Assembly: GCA_019351895.1 (NCBI GenBank)
Contig: JABBOH010000017.1
Coordinates: 1-49,963 of the forward strand
Source: Pseudomonadota bacterium
Lineage (GTDB): Bacteria > Pseudomonadota > Alphaproteobacteria > Acetobacterales > Acetobacteraceae
DNA: 49,963 nt
Direction: 5' to 3'
Shown here: positions 7,369-16,371 of the stretch, in pieces
Numbering within the stretch: the first letter of the stretch is position 1
Layout: each line of letters begins with the position of its first letter
Made by a program: the position numbers and the translations under genes
The notes under the pieces: generated by a model
The model's input: the letters and a program-made list of their open reading frames with translations, nothing else
What the model was told of the DNA's origin: nothing
Database searches by the model: none

Positions 7369-8502
7369 TCACACCTGCACGGCGAGCGACGGCTTCAGGC
7401 GCCGCGGTTTGGGCTCGGCGACGATCGAGACCGGTGTGCGTCGCACGGGGGCGATGACCGGCGCCAGGATTTCCTGCGGCGCCAGGAGGATCCGGTTCAG
7501 CTTCACCACCTGTTCCTCCAGCCAGTCGAGGACCCGGCGCGTCTCGGCGGGGTCGGCATCCGCGACCAGGGCGGTGAGGTCTATCTGGGTGAGCGCGCTC
7601 GACGGGTGGCGGGGCGCCAGTTCGACCGGGCAGCCGGGCAGCGCCAGCCCGTCGGCCGCCCGGCGGACGACGAGACGATGAGGGATGCGCGGATCGAGCG
7701 GCGCGGGCAGATCGACGTGGAAAGCGTGGCGGCCGTCCCCGATCCCGGCGCGGCGAAGCTCGGCGCTGAAACCGTCGGCGACCGCGATCGCGATCAACTC
7801 TCCCCGGTCCAGCACTTCGAGCACGACCGGCGTGTTCCTGTAGTCGGGCAGCCATGCCCAGCCTGAGACGACGGCGTGATCCGCCCACTCGACCTTGCCG
7901 ATCAGCGGGCCGCCCTGGGGCCGGTCCATGATGTCGGTGGGCGTCAGCCCGGCACGGAGGGCGATGCGCGCCCGGACGCGGTCGACCCCATGGCCGTCGC
8001 GCATGATGGGCGCGCAGGCGGCCCAGCTTGGTGGCGGGCCGTCGCTGAGCGCGTTCGGGCTGGCGGAGACGAACTTGGCGCGATCGCCCCGATCGAGGTA
8101 GCTTTCCGCAGGCGTATCCTCGGCGAGCAGGATCGCGTGCTGGGGCAGTTCAATGTGGAAGTAGGAGATCGGGTCCATCTCGGCATGGGTCAGGATGCTG
8201 CTGCCGTTGACCAGTTGGCCCGCCGGTATCAGCACGCCGTCGATATGGAGGTTATGGAGCGGCGACAGGCAGAGATCCCGCGACGGCACCCCGTCGGCGA
8301 GCGCGCCTGCCTTTATAATGACGGGGACGCTGTTGGGGTTGAGCCGGGCGAAGTGGCGTCCGTAGATGCGCCGGCCGATCCAGAGAATCGGAAGGGTAGC
8401 GCCCGAGACCGTGATCGCCTGATCACCGAGGCGCAGCTTTTCGACACGCACCCGTCCGCGTGTGGTGAGTATCCGGGTGCTGGCACAGAAACTCGCGCAC
8501 AT
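7369..8502 (-). CDS. Hint-domain protein (Hedgehog/intein type, Hint_2-like)
   Basis: 377 residues. The first ~150 look like the Hint_2 domain found in many Acetobacteraceae proteins: TRILTTRGRVRVEKLRLGDQAIT, ILWIGRRIYG, SRDLCLSPLHNLHIDGVLIPAGQLVNG, ISYFHIELPQHAILLAEDTPAESYLD. The remainder is unrecognised and ends in a basic Pro-rich tail. Unusually the Hint block starts at residue 4, because an in-frame TGA lies three codons before the ATG. There is no N-terminal extein or adhesin domain to cleave. In a by-eye alignment the position of the usual catalytic Cys (C-F-x-x-G-T) holds Ser4, with Cys2 and Cys6 close by, so autoprocessing is uncertain. The role is unknown. Confidence 0.7.
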   Translation of the reverse strand: MCASFCASTRILTTRGRVRVEKLRLGDQAITVSGATLPILWIGRRIYGRHFARLNPNSVPVIIKAGALADGVPSRDLCLSPLHNLHIDGVLIPAGQLVNGSSILTHAEMDPISYFHIELPQHAILLAEDTPAESYLDRGDRAKFVSASPNALSDGPPPSWAACAPIMRDGHGVDRVRARIALRAGLTPTDIMDRPQGGPLIGKVEWADHAVVSGWAWLPDYRNTPVVLEVLDRGELIAIAVADGFSAELRRAGIGDGRHAFHVDLPAPLDPRIPHRLVVRRAADGLALPGCPVELAPRHPSSALTQIDLTALVADADPAETRRVLDWLEEQVVKLNRILLAPQEILAPVIAPVRRTPVSIVAEPKPRRLKPSLAVQV

Positions 8503-9023
8503 CCTGTATCATCGCTCCGCTTTGGCTCTCGTCGAACTGGCAAACGATTGCGGGGGCACATCCTGATGCGCCATCCGTGATCGACCTTAAGGCTCTCTTA
8601 CCACCATATTCCGGCGCCGATATGACCAAATGCAATTTCGGATAATGCTGCGTCAATCGTACAACAAGGCGGAATCTTGTAATGTTCGCGATAAGAGGCG
8701 GCGTTGCGGCATAAGGCAGCTTGGCAGTGCAGATAACGGCTTTTGATCAGGAGTTTCAGCCGCACTTTTCCGCAGTACGCTCCGATGCAGCCATTCCTAT
8801 TCGGTGCAAAATCGAAACGAATGAACTGGGCTGCGCGTGTTGGCATGCGCGCCGCTCATGTCCGGGTTGCGATGGTTCCGGCGCGGCGCAACTCTCCTGC
8901 GCAGGCCGCGGAGGAGCGGCCCGCTCGGCATGCGCCGACTCCGCCGCATCACGCGCCTCAGAGTTCCCGGCCAGGCAATTCCCGGGTTGGAGGGAGGCCC
9001 CGGCCACCTGCTAAAGATGTTCC
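8503..9023. other. 521-bp intergenic region, Hint gene / mutS divergent
   Basis: Separates the minus-strand Hint gene from plus-strand mutS and should hold both promoters. It is visibly less GC-rich between about 8580 and 8830 than the flanking genes. Short open frames on both strands have no recognisable protein character. I see no convincing -35/-10 pair, hairpin or RNA gene. Confidence 0.5.
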
Positions 9024-11702
9024 ATGCAGATTCCTAGTGCCGAGGGGGCCTCCCCATCCATGGCTCAGTGGTTCGCCATGAAGGCCGACCACCCGAACGC
9101 CCTGCTGTTTTTCCGAATGGGCGACTTCTACGAGCTTTTCTTCGCCGACGCCGAGGCGGCCGCCGCGGCGCTCGACATCGCCCTCACCGCGCGCGGCGAG
9201 CATGGCGGCGCGCCGATCCCGATGTGCGGCGTGCCCGTGCAGACGAAGGATGCCTATCTCGCGCGGCTCATCCGCCGTGGCTTCCGGGTCGCACTTGCCG
9301 AGCAGATGGAGGACCCGAAGAAGCGCAGCGGCAAGGGCCCGCTCCGGCGCGCGGTCGTGCGGATCGTCACGCCCGGCACGCTGACCGAAGATGCCTTGCT
9401 CGACGCGGCAAGCCCCAACCTGCTGCTGGCCATCGCCCAGACGGAGAGCCCGCGCGGCGGGCGGCAGTCGCCCGCGCCCAGGCTCGGCGCCGCCTGGCTC
9501 GATATCTCGACCGGCCAGTTCGAAACCTGTGCCCTGTCGCGGGCCGATCTGCCGGCTCTGCTGGGGCGGCTCGACCCCGCCGAAATTCTCGCCGACGAGG
9601 CGATCCCCCTCGGCCCCTGGAACGATCGGCGCGGCGCGGACGCGCTCGCTCCGGCGCCGCCCGCCGAGGATGCGCGGGCGCGGGTCGCGGAGGCTTTCAC
9701 GGTCGCGAGCCTCGACGCCTTCGGCAGTTTCGAGGACGGCGAGGCGGTCGCGGCGGCGCTTGCGCTCGACTATGTCCGGCGAACCCAGGCGGGCCGCCTG
9801 CCGCATCTCGCTCGGCCGCAGCCGCAGGGCGAGCGGGGCGTGCTCGCCATGGACGCCGCCACGCGCGCGAGCCTCGAAATCAGTGAGACGAGGAGCGGCG
9901 AGCAGAACCGCCACACGCTTCTCGCGGCGGTGCGCCGCACCATGACGCCGGCCGGGGCGCGGCTGCTCGCGGGCTGGCTACACGCGCCGCTCGCCGATCG
10001 GGCCGCCATTCTCGAGCGGCAGGACGGCTGGGATTTCCTGCTCTCCCAAGCGGCGCTCGCGGACCGGCTGCGGCAGCATCTGCGCGCGGCGCCCGACCTC
10101 GCGCGGGCCCTGGCCCGGCTCGCGCTCGGCCAGGGCGGCCCGCGCGATCTGGCGGCGATCGCGGACGGGCTGCGGATCGCGGCGGAGGTCGCCCGCCTGC
10201 TGCCCGAGGACCCGCCGCCGCTGCTGGGCCGATCCCGCGCGGCGCTCGGCGCTCTCCCCGATCTCGCGCACTATCTGGCAAGCGCGCTGGCGGACCCTGT
10301 GCCGGTGCGACTGGACGACGGCCGCGCGATCGCCCTTGGTTTCGACGGCGAACTCGACGCCGAACGCCGGCTGCGGGACGAGCAGAGGCAGATTCTCGCC
10401 CGCGTGCAACTCGACTATGCGGAGCGCTACGGCGTGGCCAGCCTCAAGATCAAGCATCACAGCCAGCTCGGCTATGTCATCGAGGTGCCGGCGGCGGCGG
10501 CGGACCGGCTCCGCGAACGGCCGGAGCTGATCCTGCGGCAGGGCATGGCGAACGGCGCGCGCTTCACCAGCACCGAACTCAGCGAACTCGACCAGAAGAT
10601 CGCGTCAGCGGCCGAACGCGCGACCGCCCGCGAGCGGGTGATCTTCGACCATCTCGTCAGCCGGACGCTGGAGGCGCGGGCGATGATCTCGGACTGCGCG
10701 GCGGCCCTCGCCTCGGTCGATGTGCTGCAGGGCGCGGCGCGGCTTGCCGAGGGGGTGGGCTGGTGCCGACCTGTGGTCACCGAGGATGAGGAGTTCCAGA
10801 TCCTCGGCGGGCGGCATCCCGTGGTGGAAGCCGCCCTCTCCGGCCGCGCGGCCTTCGTGCCCAATGATTGCGACCTCTCCACAGGGCAGCGCCTCATGCT
10901 GCTGACCGGCCCCAACATGGCGGGCAAGTCGACGTTTCTGCGCCAGAACGCGCTCATCGTCGTCATGGCTCAGGCGGGACTGCCGGCGCCCGCCGCGAGC
11001 GCGCGCATCGGCGTCGTCGACCGGCTGTTCTCCCGCGTCGGCGCCGCGGACGATCTGGCGCGCGGCCGCAGCACCTTCATGGTCGAGATGACCGAAACCG
11101 CCGCCATCCTCAACCAGGGCGGGCCTCGGAGTCTTGTCGTGGTCGATGAGATCGGGCGAGGCACCGCGACGTTGGATGGCCTCGCGATCGCCTGGGCCGT
11201 TTTGGAGGCCTTACACAACACGGTCCGCTGCCGCGCGATCTTCGCCACTCATTTTCATGAATTAGCTCGATTGTCGGGGATCATGCCGCGATTGCAGCCT
11301 GCTACGATGCGGGTGAAGGACTGGAAGGGCAGTGTCATTTTCCTCCATGAGGTGACGAAGGGCGCGGCCGGGCGGAGCTGGGGCGTGCATGTAGCGGCAC
11401 TCGCCGGCGTGCCTGCGCCCGTCGTCAAACGCGCGGCGGGGCTGTTGGCGACGCTCGAAAAATCCGGCCCGCTCACGCAATCCGCCGAATTGCCCTTGTT
11501 CGCTGCAGCGCAACCGCAACATGGTGAGGCGCATGGCGATCTTGCCGGCCCGGCCTTCGAAGCGCCGCCGGCCGACCCGCTGCGGGACGCCCTGGCCGGG
11601 ATCGACCCGGAGCGCCTGACCCCGCGTCAGGCGCTGGAGTGCCTGTATCATCTGAAGGATTTGCTTTCTGGCCCTCCAGCCGCGGACTCTTTAGCATCGT
11701 GA
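9024..11702 (+). CDS. mutS: DNA mismatch repair protein MutS
   Basis: 892-residue MutS, the mismatch-recognition ATPase. Domain I begins SPSMAQWFAMKADHPNALLFFRMGDFYELFFADA, containing the mismatch-binding Phe-x-Glu region (FYEL). The connector, lever and clamp domains follow. The C-terminal ABC ATPase has Walker A GPNMAGKST (about residue 628), Walker B VVVDEIGRGT and the ATHFHEL switch. The ATG at 9024 aligns with the start of other MutS proteins; a later ATG (9060) has a better purine stretch but would cut conserved residues. Its TGA lies 2 bp before the glnD ATG, so the two are probably cotranscribed, an order I recognise from Acetobacteraceae-type genomes. Full length and apparently intact. 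Confidence 0.97.
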   Translation: MQIPSAEGASPSMAQWFAMKADHPNALLFFRMGDFYELFFADAEAAAAALDIALTARGEHGGAPIPMCGVPVQTKDAYLARLIRRGFRVALAEQMEDPKKRSGKGPLRRAVVRIVTPGTLTEDALLDAASPNLLLAIAQTESPRGGRQSPAPRLGAAWLDISTGQFETCALSRADLPALLGRLDPAEILADEAIPLGPWNDRRGADALAPAPPAEDARARVAEAFTVASLDAFGSFEDGEAVAAALALDYVRRTQAGRLPHLARPQPQGERGVLAMDAATRASLEISETRSGEQNRHTLLAAVRRTMTPAGARLLAGWLHAPLADRAAILERQDGWDFLLSQAALADRLRQHLRAAPDLARALARLALGQGGPRDLAAIADGLRIAAEVARLLPEDPPPLLGRSRAALGALPDLAHYLASALADPVPVRLDDGRAIALGFDGELDAERRLRDEQRQILARVQLDYAERYGVASLKIKHHSQLGYVIEVPAAAADRLRERPELILRQGMANGARFTSTELSELDQKIASAAERATARERVIFDHLVSRTLEARAMISDCAAALASVDVLQGAARLAEGVGWCRPVVTEDEEFQILGGRHPVVEAALSGRAAFVPNDCDLSTGQRLMLLTGPNMAGKSTFLRQNALIVVMAQAGLPAPAASARIGVVDRLFSRVGAADDLARGRSTFMVEMTETAAILNQGGPRSLVVVDEIGRGTATLDGLAIAWAVLEALHNTVRCRAIFATHFHELARLSGIMPRLQPATMRVKDWKGSVIFLHEVTKGAAGRSWGVHVAALAGVPAPVVKRAAGLLATLEKSGPLTQSAELPLFAAAQPQHGEAHGDLAGPAFEAPPADPLRDALAGIDPERLTPRQALECLYHLKDLLSGPPAADSLAS

Positions 11703-11704
11703 CC

Positions 11705-14506
11705 ATGTCGAACCACAAAGCCGTGAAATGCCCCGATTTGGGCGCGACCTTGACCGACGCTCTGGCGGAGATCGCGAGCGACGACGGCCTTCTGCCGCGC
11801 GATGCGGCGCTCGCGGCCTTCCGGCGTCATCTGGCGCGGATGCAGCACCAGCTGCAGAACGCTTTCGAGCGCGATGAGCTATCTGGTCTGACGGCCGCGG
11901 CGACGCTCGCCGCACAGATGGACGGCGTGATCGCGGCGTTGATGACCTATACGACGACGGTCGCGTTGCCTGCGCCGGCGGATCGCATGACGATCGTGGC
12001 TACGGGCGGCTACGGCCGCGGCTACCTCGCGCCGTTCAGCGACATCGACCTGCTGTTTCTGACCGAGGCCGATCCTTCGCCGCGCACGCTCGCGGCGGTC
12101 GAGTTCATGCTCTATTTCCTCTGGGACCTCGGGCTAAAGGTCGGTCACGCCACGCGCTCGGTCGAGGAATGCCTGTCGGAGGCGCGCGGCGACGCGACGA
12201 TCCGCACGACGCTGCTCGACGCCCGACGGCTCATCGGCGAGGAGCCATTGTTCACGGATTTCCGGCGCCGGTTTCGCGCGCTCTGCGTTGAACTCGGCGC
12301 GGCCGATTTCATCCGCCTGAAGCAGGCCGAGCGCGCCGCCCGCCACCGGCGCTACGGCGACAGCCCGTTCCTGGTCGAGCCGAATGTGAAGGAGGGGCGG
12401 GGCGCGCTACGCGATCTGCACTTCCTGCACTGGATCGCGACCTACGTTTTCGACACGGACGAAATCTCGGATCTGCTGTCGAAGGAAGGCCCTTTCGGTC
12501 CCATGCTGACACCGCGCGAGGCGCGCCACTTCAACCGCGCCTCGGACTTCCTCTGGACGGTGCGGTTTCACCTCCACTACGTCGCGGGTCGGCCCGAGGA
12601 GCGGCTGACCTTCGACCTGCAGCCCATCGTCGGGGCCCGCATGGGCTACACGCGCCACGGCGTGCAGGATGGCGTCGAACGCTTCATGCGCCACTACTTC
12701 CTGACCGCGCGCGACGTGGCCCGCCTCAGTCATGTGCTGGAGCCCGAGCTTGTGCGGATCGCGCGCGGCTCGCCCGCCGTGGTTGCGCCCACAGACGAGC
12801 TATTGCGGCAGGCCGGGCTCATGCTCGCGGACGGACAGCTGATCACCGCGGAGATCGACGCGGCGGCCGCGAACCCGATGATCATGCTGCGGCTGATGCA
12901 GTTCGCGCGCGACCGGCACCTCAGGATCCACCCCCTCGCGCTGCGCTCGATGATCCGCAATGAGCGGAGCGCGATCCAGCTGCGGCGCGAGCCGCCGGCA
13001 ATGGCGCTGTTCCTCGATCTGCTCTGCGGCAAGGATGGCGAAACCGGGCGCTCCGATGGCGCGCGCTGGATGTCGCTGATGAACGAGACCGGCATTCTGA
13101 GCCGCCTCGTGCCCGACTGGGCGCGCATCGTCGGACAGATGCAGTTCGACACCTACCATGTCTTCACGGTGGACGAGCACACGATCGAAGCGCTGCGTGT
13201 CGTCTCGGCGCTGGAGCGCGGGGAACTGACGGATGCGGCGCCCGTCGCATCCAGCATCGTCGATCACCTGCAGTCGCGGCGCGCGCTTTATACCGCCGTG
13301 CTGCTGCACGACATCGCCAAGGGCCGCGGCGGCGACCATTCGGTTCTGGGCGCGGAAATCGCGCTGACCCTCTGTCCGCTGTTCGGGTTGTCGGCCGAGG
13401 AGACCGAGATGGTATCCTGGCTCGTGCTGCATCACCTGCTGCTCAGCCAGACCGCCTTCAAGCGCGACATCGACGACCCGAAGACGATCCTCGACCTCGT
13501 CGATACGGTGCAATCGCCGGAGCGGCTGAAGCTGCTTCTGGTGCTGACGGTCGCCGACATGCGTGCGGTGTCGCCGAAGGTCTGGAACGGTTGGAAGGCG
13601 ACGCTGCTGCGCGAGCTTTATACGCGCGTCGCCGAGGTGCTCGCGGGGGGGCTCGCCACGACCGAGCGCGACGTGCGTGTGGCGCGCGCGAAGGAAGCGG
13701 CGGCCGAGCGCCTCTCCGACTGGACGGCCGAGGATATTGACGCCTTCCTCGACCTCGGCTACCCCGCCTACTGGCTGAGCTTCGACCCGGCGACGCATGA
13801 GCGCCATGGCCGGATGATCCGGGACGCGCGGCTGCACAATGCTCCGCTGAGCGTGCAGCATGAGGTGCTGCATAACCGCGCCGTGACCGAGGTCACGGTC
13901 TATGCCGCCGACCATGCCGGGCTGTTCAGCCGCATCGCGGGCGCCCTTGCGATCGCCGGCGCCTCCATCGTCGACGCGCGCATCCACACGCTCACCAACG
14001 GCATGGCGCTCGACACCTTCTGGATCCAGGATGCCGCCGGCGGCATCTTCGCATCTCCGCCGCGCCTCGCACGGCTCTCGGTGCTGATCGAACAGGCGCT
14101 CTCGGGGCGGCTGCGCATGGCGAGCGAAATCCGCAGCCTGTCGGATGCGTTGCTCGGTCAACGTATGCGGGCTATCCATGTGCCGCCCCGTGTCGTGCTC
14201 GACAATCACGCCTCGAACACGCACACGGTGGTGGAGGTCAACGGCCGCGACCGCCCCGGGCTGCTGCACGACGTGACGGCCGCCATTACCGCGCAGGGGA
14301 TGCAGATCGCGTCGGCCCATGTCAGCACCTACGGCGTGCGCGCGATCGACGTCTTCTACGTGAAGGACGTCTTCGGGCTTAAAATCCAGAACGAGCGCAA
14401 ACTCGAGAATTTGCGGCAGGCGATCCTGGGCGCGCTGACGGCGGGCGATGAGACCACGCCGGAACCGGATCTGGAGCGCGGGCGTGCCAAGGTGGACGCC
14501 GCCTGA
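11705..14506 (+). CDS. glnD: bifunctional PII uridylyltransferase/uridylyl-removing enzyme
   Basis: 933-residue GlnD, which adds UMP to PII proteins at low glutamine and removes it at high glutamine. Domains in order: nucleotidyltransferase with GGYGRGYLAPFSDIDLLFL (residues ~101-119, Asp113/Asp115), a central helical region, an HD domain with LLHDIAKGRGGDHS (~532), then two ACT domains, VTVYAADHAGLFSRIAGALA (~726) and VVEVNGRDRPGLLHDVTAAI (~843), which sense glutamine. The ATG at 11705 gives MSNHKAVK; a GTG at 11699 overlapping the mutS stop is an alternative start adding two residues. No clear ribosome site precedes it, so coupling to mutS translation is likely. This indicates nitrogen control by the PII system. 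Confidence 0.96.
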   Translation: MSNHKAVKCPDLGATLTDALAEIASDDGLLPRDAALAAFRRHLARMQHQLQNAFERDELSGLTAAATLAAQMDGVIAALMTYTTTVALPAPADRMTIVATGGYGRGYLAPFSDIDLLFLTEADPSPRTLAAVEFMLYFLWDLGLKVGHATRSVEECLSEARGDATIRTTLLDARRLIGEEPLFTDFRRRFRALCVELGAADFIRLKQAERAARHRRYGDSPFLVEPNVKEGRGALRDLHFLHWIATYVFDTDEISDLLSKEGPFGPMLTPREARHFNRASDFLWTVRFHLHYVAGRPEERLTFDLQPIVGARMGYTRHGVQDGVERFMRHYFLTARDVARLSHVLEPELVRIARGSPAVVAPTDELLRQAGLMLADGQLITAEIDAAAANPMIMLRLMQFARDRHLRIHPLALRSMIRNERSAIQLRREPPAMALFLDLLCGKDGETGRSDGARWMSLMNETGILSRLVPDWARIVGQMQFDTYHVFTVDEHTIEALRVVSALERGELTDAAPVASSIVDHLQSRRALYTAVLLHDIAKGRGGDHSVLGAEIALTLCPLFGLSAEETEMVSWLVLHHLLLSQTAFKRDIDDPKTILDLVDTVQSPERLKLLLVLTVADMRAVSPKVWNGWKATLLRELYTRVAEVLAGGLATTERDVRVARAKEAAAERLSDWTAEDIDAFLDLGYPAYWLSFDPATHERHGRMIRDARLHNAPLSVQHEVLHNRAVTEVTVYAADHAGLFSRIAGALAIAGASIVDARIHTLTNGMALDTFWIQDAAGGIFASPPRLARLSVLIEQALSGRLRMASEIRSLSDALLGQRMRAIHVPPRVVLDNHASNTHTVVEVNGRDRPGLLHDVTAAITAQGMQIASAHVSTYGVRAIDVFYVKDVFGLKIQNERKLENLRQAILGALTAGDETTPEPDLERGRAKVDAA

Positions 14507-14554
14507 CGCGCATGTGGCATTTGTCCGCTCAACCGCAGGTAGACAGGAGCGACC

Positions 14555-15421
14555 GTGGCACGCCCATCCCCTGAACTCGTCTGGGACTGTCGTTGCGGGA
14601 CCGGGGAATGCCCGACATGGGACGAGCAGTCCGAGGCGCTGTTCTTCTGCGACATACCAGGCGGGCGCCTGCACCGTTTCCATCCCGCTTCAGGCGGCAA
14701 GACAAGCTGGCAACTGCCTGAGGTTCTGGGAAGCTTCGCGCTCTGCCGCTCCGGCCGGGTTCTCGTCTGCCAGAAGCAGAAGCTCATGATGTTCGATCTC
14801 CGGACGGAGGAACTGACGCCCTTCGCCCACATCGAGGAGCCCATCGCGAACCGGCTGAACGACGGCAAGGTCGGCCCCGACGGCTGCTTCTGGGTAGGCA
14901 CGATCAACGAGGGGTCGGACGGGCTGCCGAGCGGCAAGCTGTACCGGGTGAGGCCGACGGGGGAGGTCGAGATCAAGGTCGAGGGGTTGAAGAACGCGAA
15001 CGGGCTCGCCTGGAGCGCGGACGGCCGAACGATGTATCACTCGGATACCCGTGGTCCCTGGATCGACTGCTGGGACTTCGACGCGGCTAGCGGCGCCATC
15101 GCCAACCGCCGCCGCTTTGCGGACGTGTCGAACGAGGAGGGGCGCCCGGATGGCGCCGCCTTGGACACCGATGGCGTCTACTGGTCGGCAGGCTCCGGCA
15201 TGGGCGTGATCAACCGCTTCGCGCCGGACGGGCGGCTGATCGAGAAGATCGCGATGCCCATCCCTAACGCCACGATGCCCTGCTTCGCCGGTAACCGTCT
15301 CTTCATCACATCTGCGATACCGGGTGATGAGGAAAAGCGGCGCGCCTTTCCGAACGCGGGCGGCCTTTTCGCGATGCCGGTAGAGGCGCGCGGCGTGCCG
15401 ATCGGCCGTTTCGCAGACTAG
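14555..15421 (+). CDS. SMP-30/gluconolactonase/LRE family protein
   Basis: 288-residue six-bladed beta-propeller lactonase of the SMP-30 (senescence marker / gluconolactonase) family. The first metal ligand Glu18 sits in the usual GECPTWD context; the other expected ligands fit RLNDGKVGPDGCFWVG, NANGLAWS (Asn) and EEGRPDGAAL (Asp). Such enzymes open sugar lactones; the particular sugar is unknown. Translation starts at GTG 14555 behind a good AGGAG (14545-14549). It lies 48 bp after glnD and may be read from the same transcript or its own promoter. Length matches the family. Confidence 0.88.
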   Translation: MARPSPELVWDCRCGTGECPTWDEQSEALFFCDIPGGRLHRFHPASGGKTSWQLPEVLGSFALCRSGRVLVCQKQKLMMFDLRTEELTPFAHIEEPIANRLNDGKVGPDGCFWVGTINEGSDGLPSGKLYRVRPTGEVEIKVEGLKNANGLAWSADGRTMYHSDTRGPWIDCWDFDAASGAIANRRRFADVSNEEGRPDGAALDTDGVYWSAGSGMGVINRFAPDGRLIEKIAMPIPNATMPCFAGNRLFITSAIPGDEEKRRAFPNAGGLFAMPVEARGVPIGRFAD

Positions 15422-15578
15422 ACGGTCCCGCGCCAGGACATTGCGGCCGCATTGTGCAAGCAATGCCCTACAACGGACGCAACCGCACTATATTGCAAAG
15501 GATGAGCAGTGCGCCGGGCGTGCCTGTCATCATCCGATCACGGGCCGCCCGAAACTTCGCGCTGAAAGGAGACGAGTT

Positions 15579-16007
15579 ATGGCAAGTCGTTCGCGTTTCC
15601 GTCTTTCGCACGTCACGGCAGCGGCCGCCCTCGTATTTGGCCTCGCCGTTCCCTTGGCGCTGACTGCGCCTGCGGCGCAGGCGCAGGATTGGCGCCACGG
15701 CGGCTGGCATGGCGGCGGGTGGGGCGACCATGATGGGTGGGGCGACCATGATGGGTGGCGTGACCATGATGGCGGCTGGCGCGGTGGTGATCGTGGCTAT
15801 TACGGCCCGGGGCCGGGAGCCGCGATTGCGACCGGCATCCTGGGCCTTGCCGTTGGTGCGGCCGTCGGCAGCGTGTTCGCGCCGCCGACGGTCTACGCGG
15901 CGCCCCCGCCGACCTACTATCAGGCTCCGCCCGTAATCTACGCGGCACCGCCGCCCGTCTACTACGCGCCGCCGCCGCCGCCCGTTTACTACCCGCCGCA
16001 GGGCTGA
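15579..16007 (+). CDS. small secreted protein, GWxDHDG repeats and PPP-Y-Y tail
   Basis: 142 residues from ATG 15579, preceded by AAAGGAGA at 15565-15572. An N-terminal signal peptide (Arg-rich, then VTAAAALVFGLAVPLAL, cleavage near AQAQD) targets it out of the cytoplasm. The mature N-terminus is rich in Trp, Gly, His and Asp, with GW..HDG units. A Gly/Ala segment (AIATGILGLAVGAAVGSVF) resembles glycine-zipper membrane segments. The C-terminus is a run of APPPxYY-like repeats. Similar low-complexity envelope proteins are common in alphaproteobacteria; the function is unknown. The frame is open upstream to 15441, but only this start gives a signal peptide. Confidence 0.72.
   Translation: MASRSRFRLSHVTAAAALVFGLAVPLALTAPAAQAQDWRHGGWHGGGWGDHDGWGDHDGWRDHDGGWRGGDRGYYGPGPGAAIATGILGLAVGAAVGSVFAPPTVYAAPPPTYYQAPPVIYAAPPPVYYAPPPPPVYYPPQG
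15724..15775 (+). repeat. 18-bp tandem repeat inside the secreted-protein gene
   Basis: Three near-identical tandem units of about 18 bp (GCGACCATGATGGGTGGG-like, the third with GTGACC and a diverged end) encode the WGDHDG repeats. The third unit has drifted, so the repeat is not freshly expanded. Confidence 0.7.
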
Positions 16008-16326
16008 GCGGCTTCGAGAGCGAGGAGTAGAGTGGGTGGATGCTATCCGCCCGCTCGTCGGCGGGCCGAACATCGCTCTTTGCTTCGCGGGTCCGGCGAG
16101 TTTCCCAGCCTGACGCCCGCTTCGACCGCCGCCATCGTCCCGCGCAAGAAGGCGCGGCCCAGGTGCAGCTCGTCGGCGTCAGCGTGGACCGGTAATGGTC
16201 CCTCTCCACGTCACTCATCAAGCGGTTCAGAGCGCGTACGGCATCGGGCGTCGCGGTCGCAGCGGGAGACGCCGGGTCATGAGGGGCGTGGCTCCACGGG
16301 CGCTCGCCAAGCTGTGCTTCAATGAA
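16008..16326. other. intergenic stretch with a possible degraded minus-strand coding remnant
   Basis: Lies between the secreted-protein stop and the rpsD terminator. No intact gene is recognisable. On the minus strand two abutting frames have high GC3 and protein-like content. One, from the rpsD side to about 16190, reads TPDAVRALNRLMSDVERDHY. The next frame, 16043-16210, reads DADELHLGRAFLRGTMAA and ends in TAG at 16043-16045. Together they look like one frameshifted short gene without a clear start; the family is unknown. Confidence 0.25.
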
Positions 16327-16350
16327 AAAGGGCGCCTCGCGGCGCCCTTT
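16327..16350 (-). terminator. rho-independent terminator of rpsD
   Basis: Perfect 10-bp stem AAAGGGCGCC / GGCGCCCTTT (16341-16350 and 16327-16336) with a 4-nt loop (16337-16340). It lies 21 bp past the rpsD stop. On the minus strand the stem ends in a run of T (TTTTTC), the classic intrinsic terminator form. Confidence 0.9.
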
Positions 16351-16371
16351 CTTCTGGTCCGGAACGTCGGC

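Noticed and set aside
5240-7681. 813-codon plus-strand open frame
   Set aside because: It is antisense to the P1 peptidase, agmatinase and part of the Hint gene, which have clear motifs. Its sequence is Gly/Arg/Ala/Asp low-complexity, as expected from a GC-rich shadow frame.
12800-14683. 627-codon minus-strand open frame
   Set aside because: Antisense to the HD and ACT domains of glnD. Arg/His/Gln-rich with no family character.
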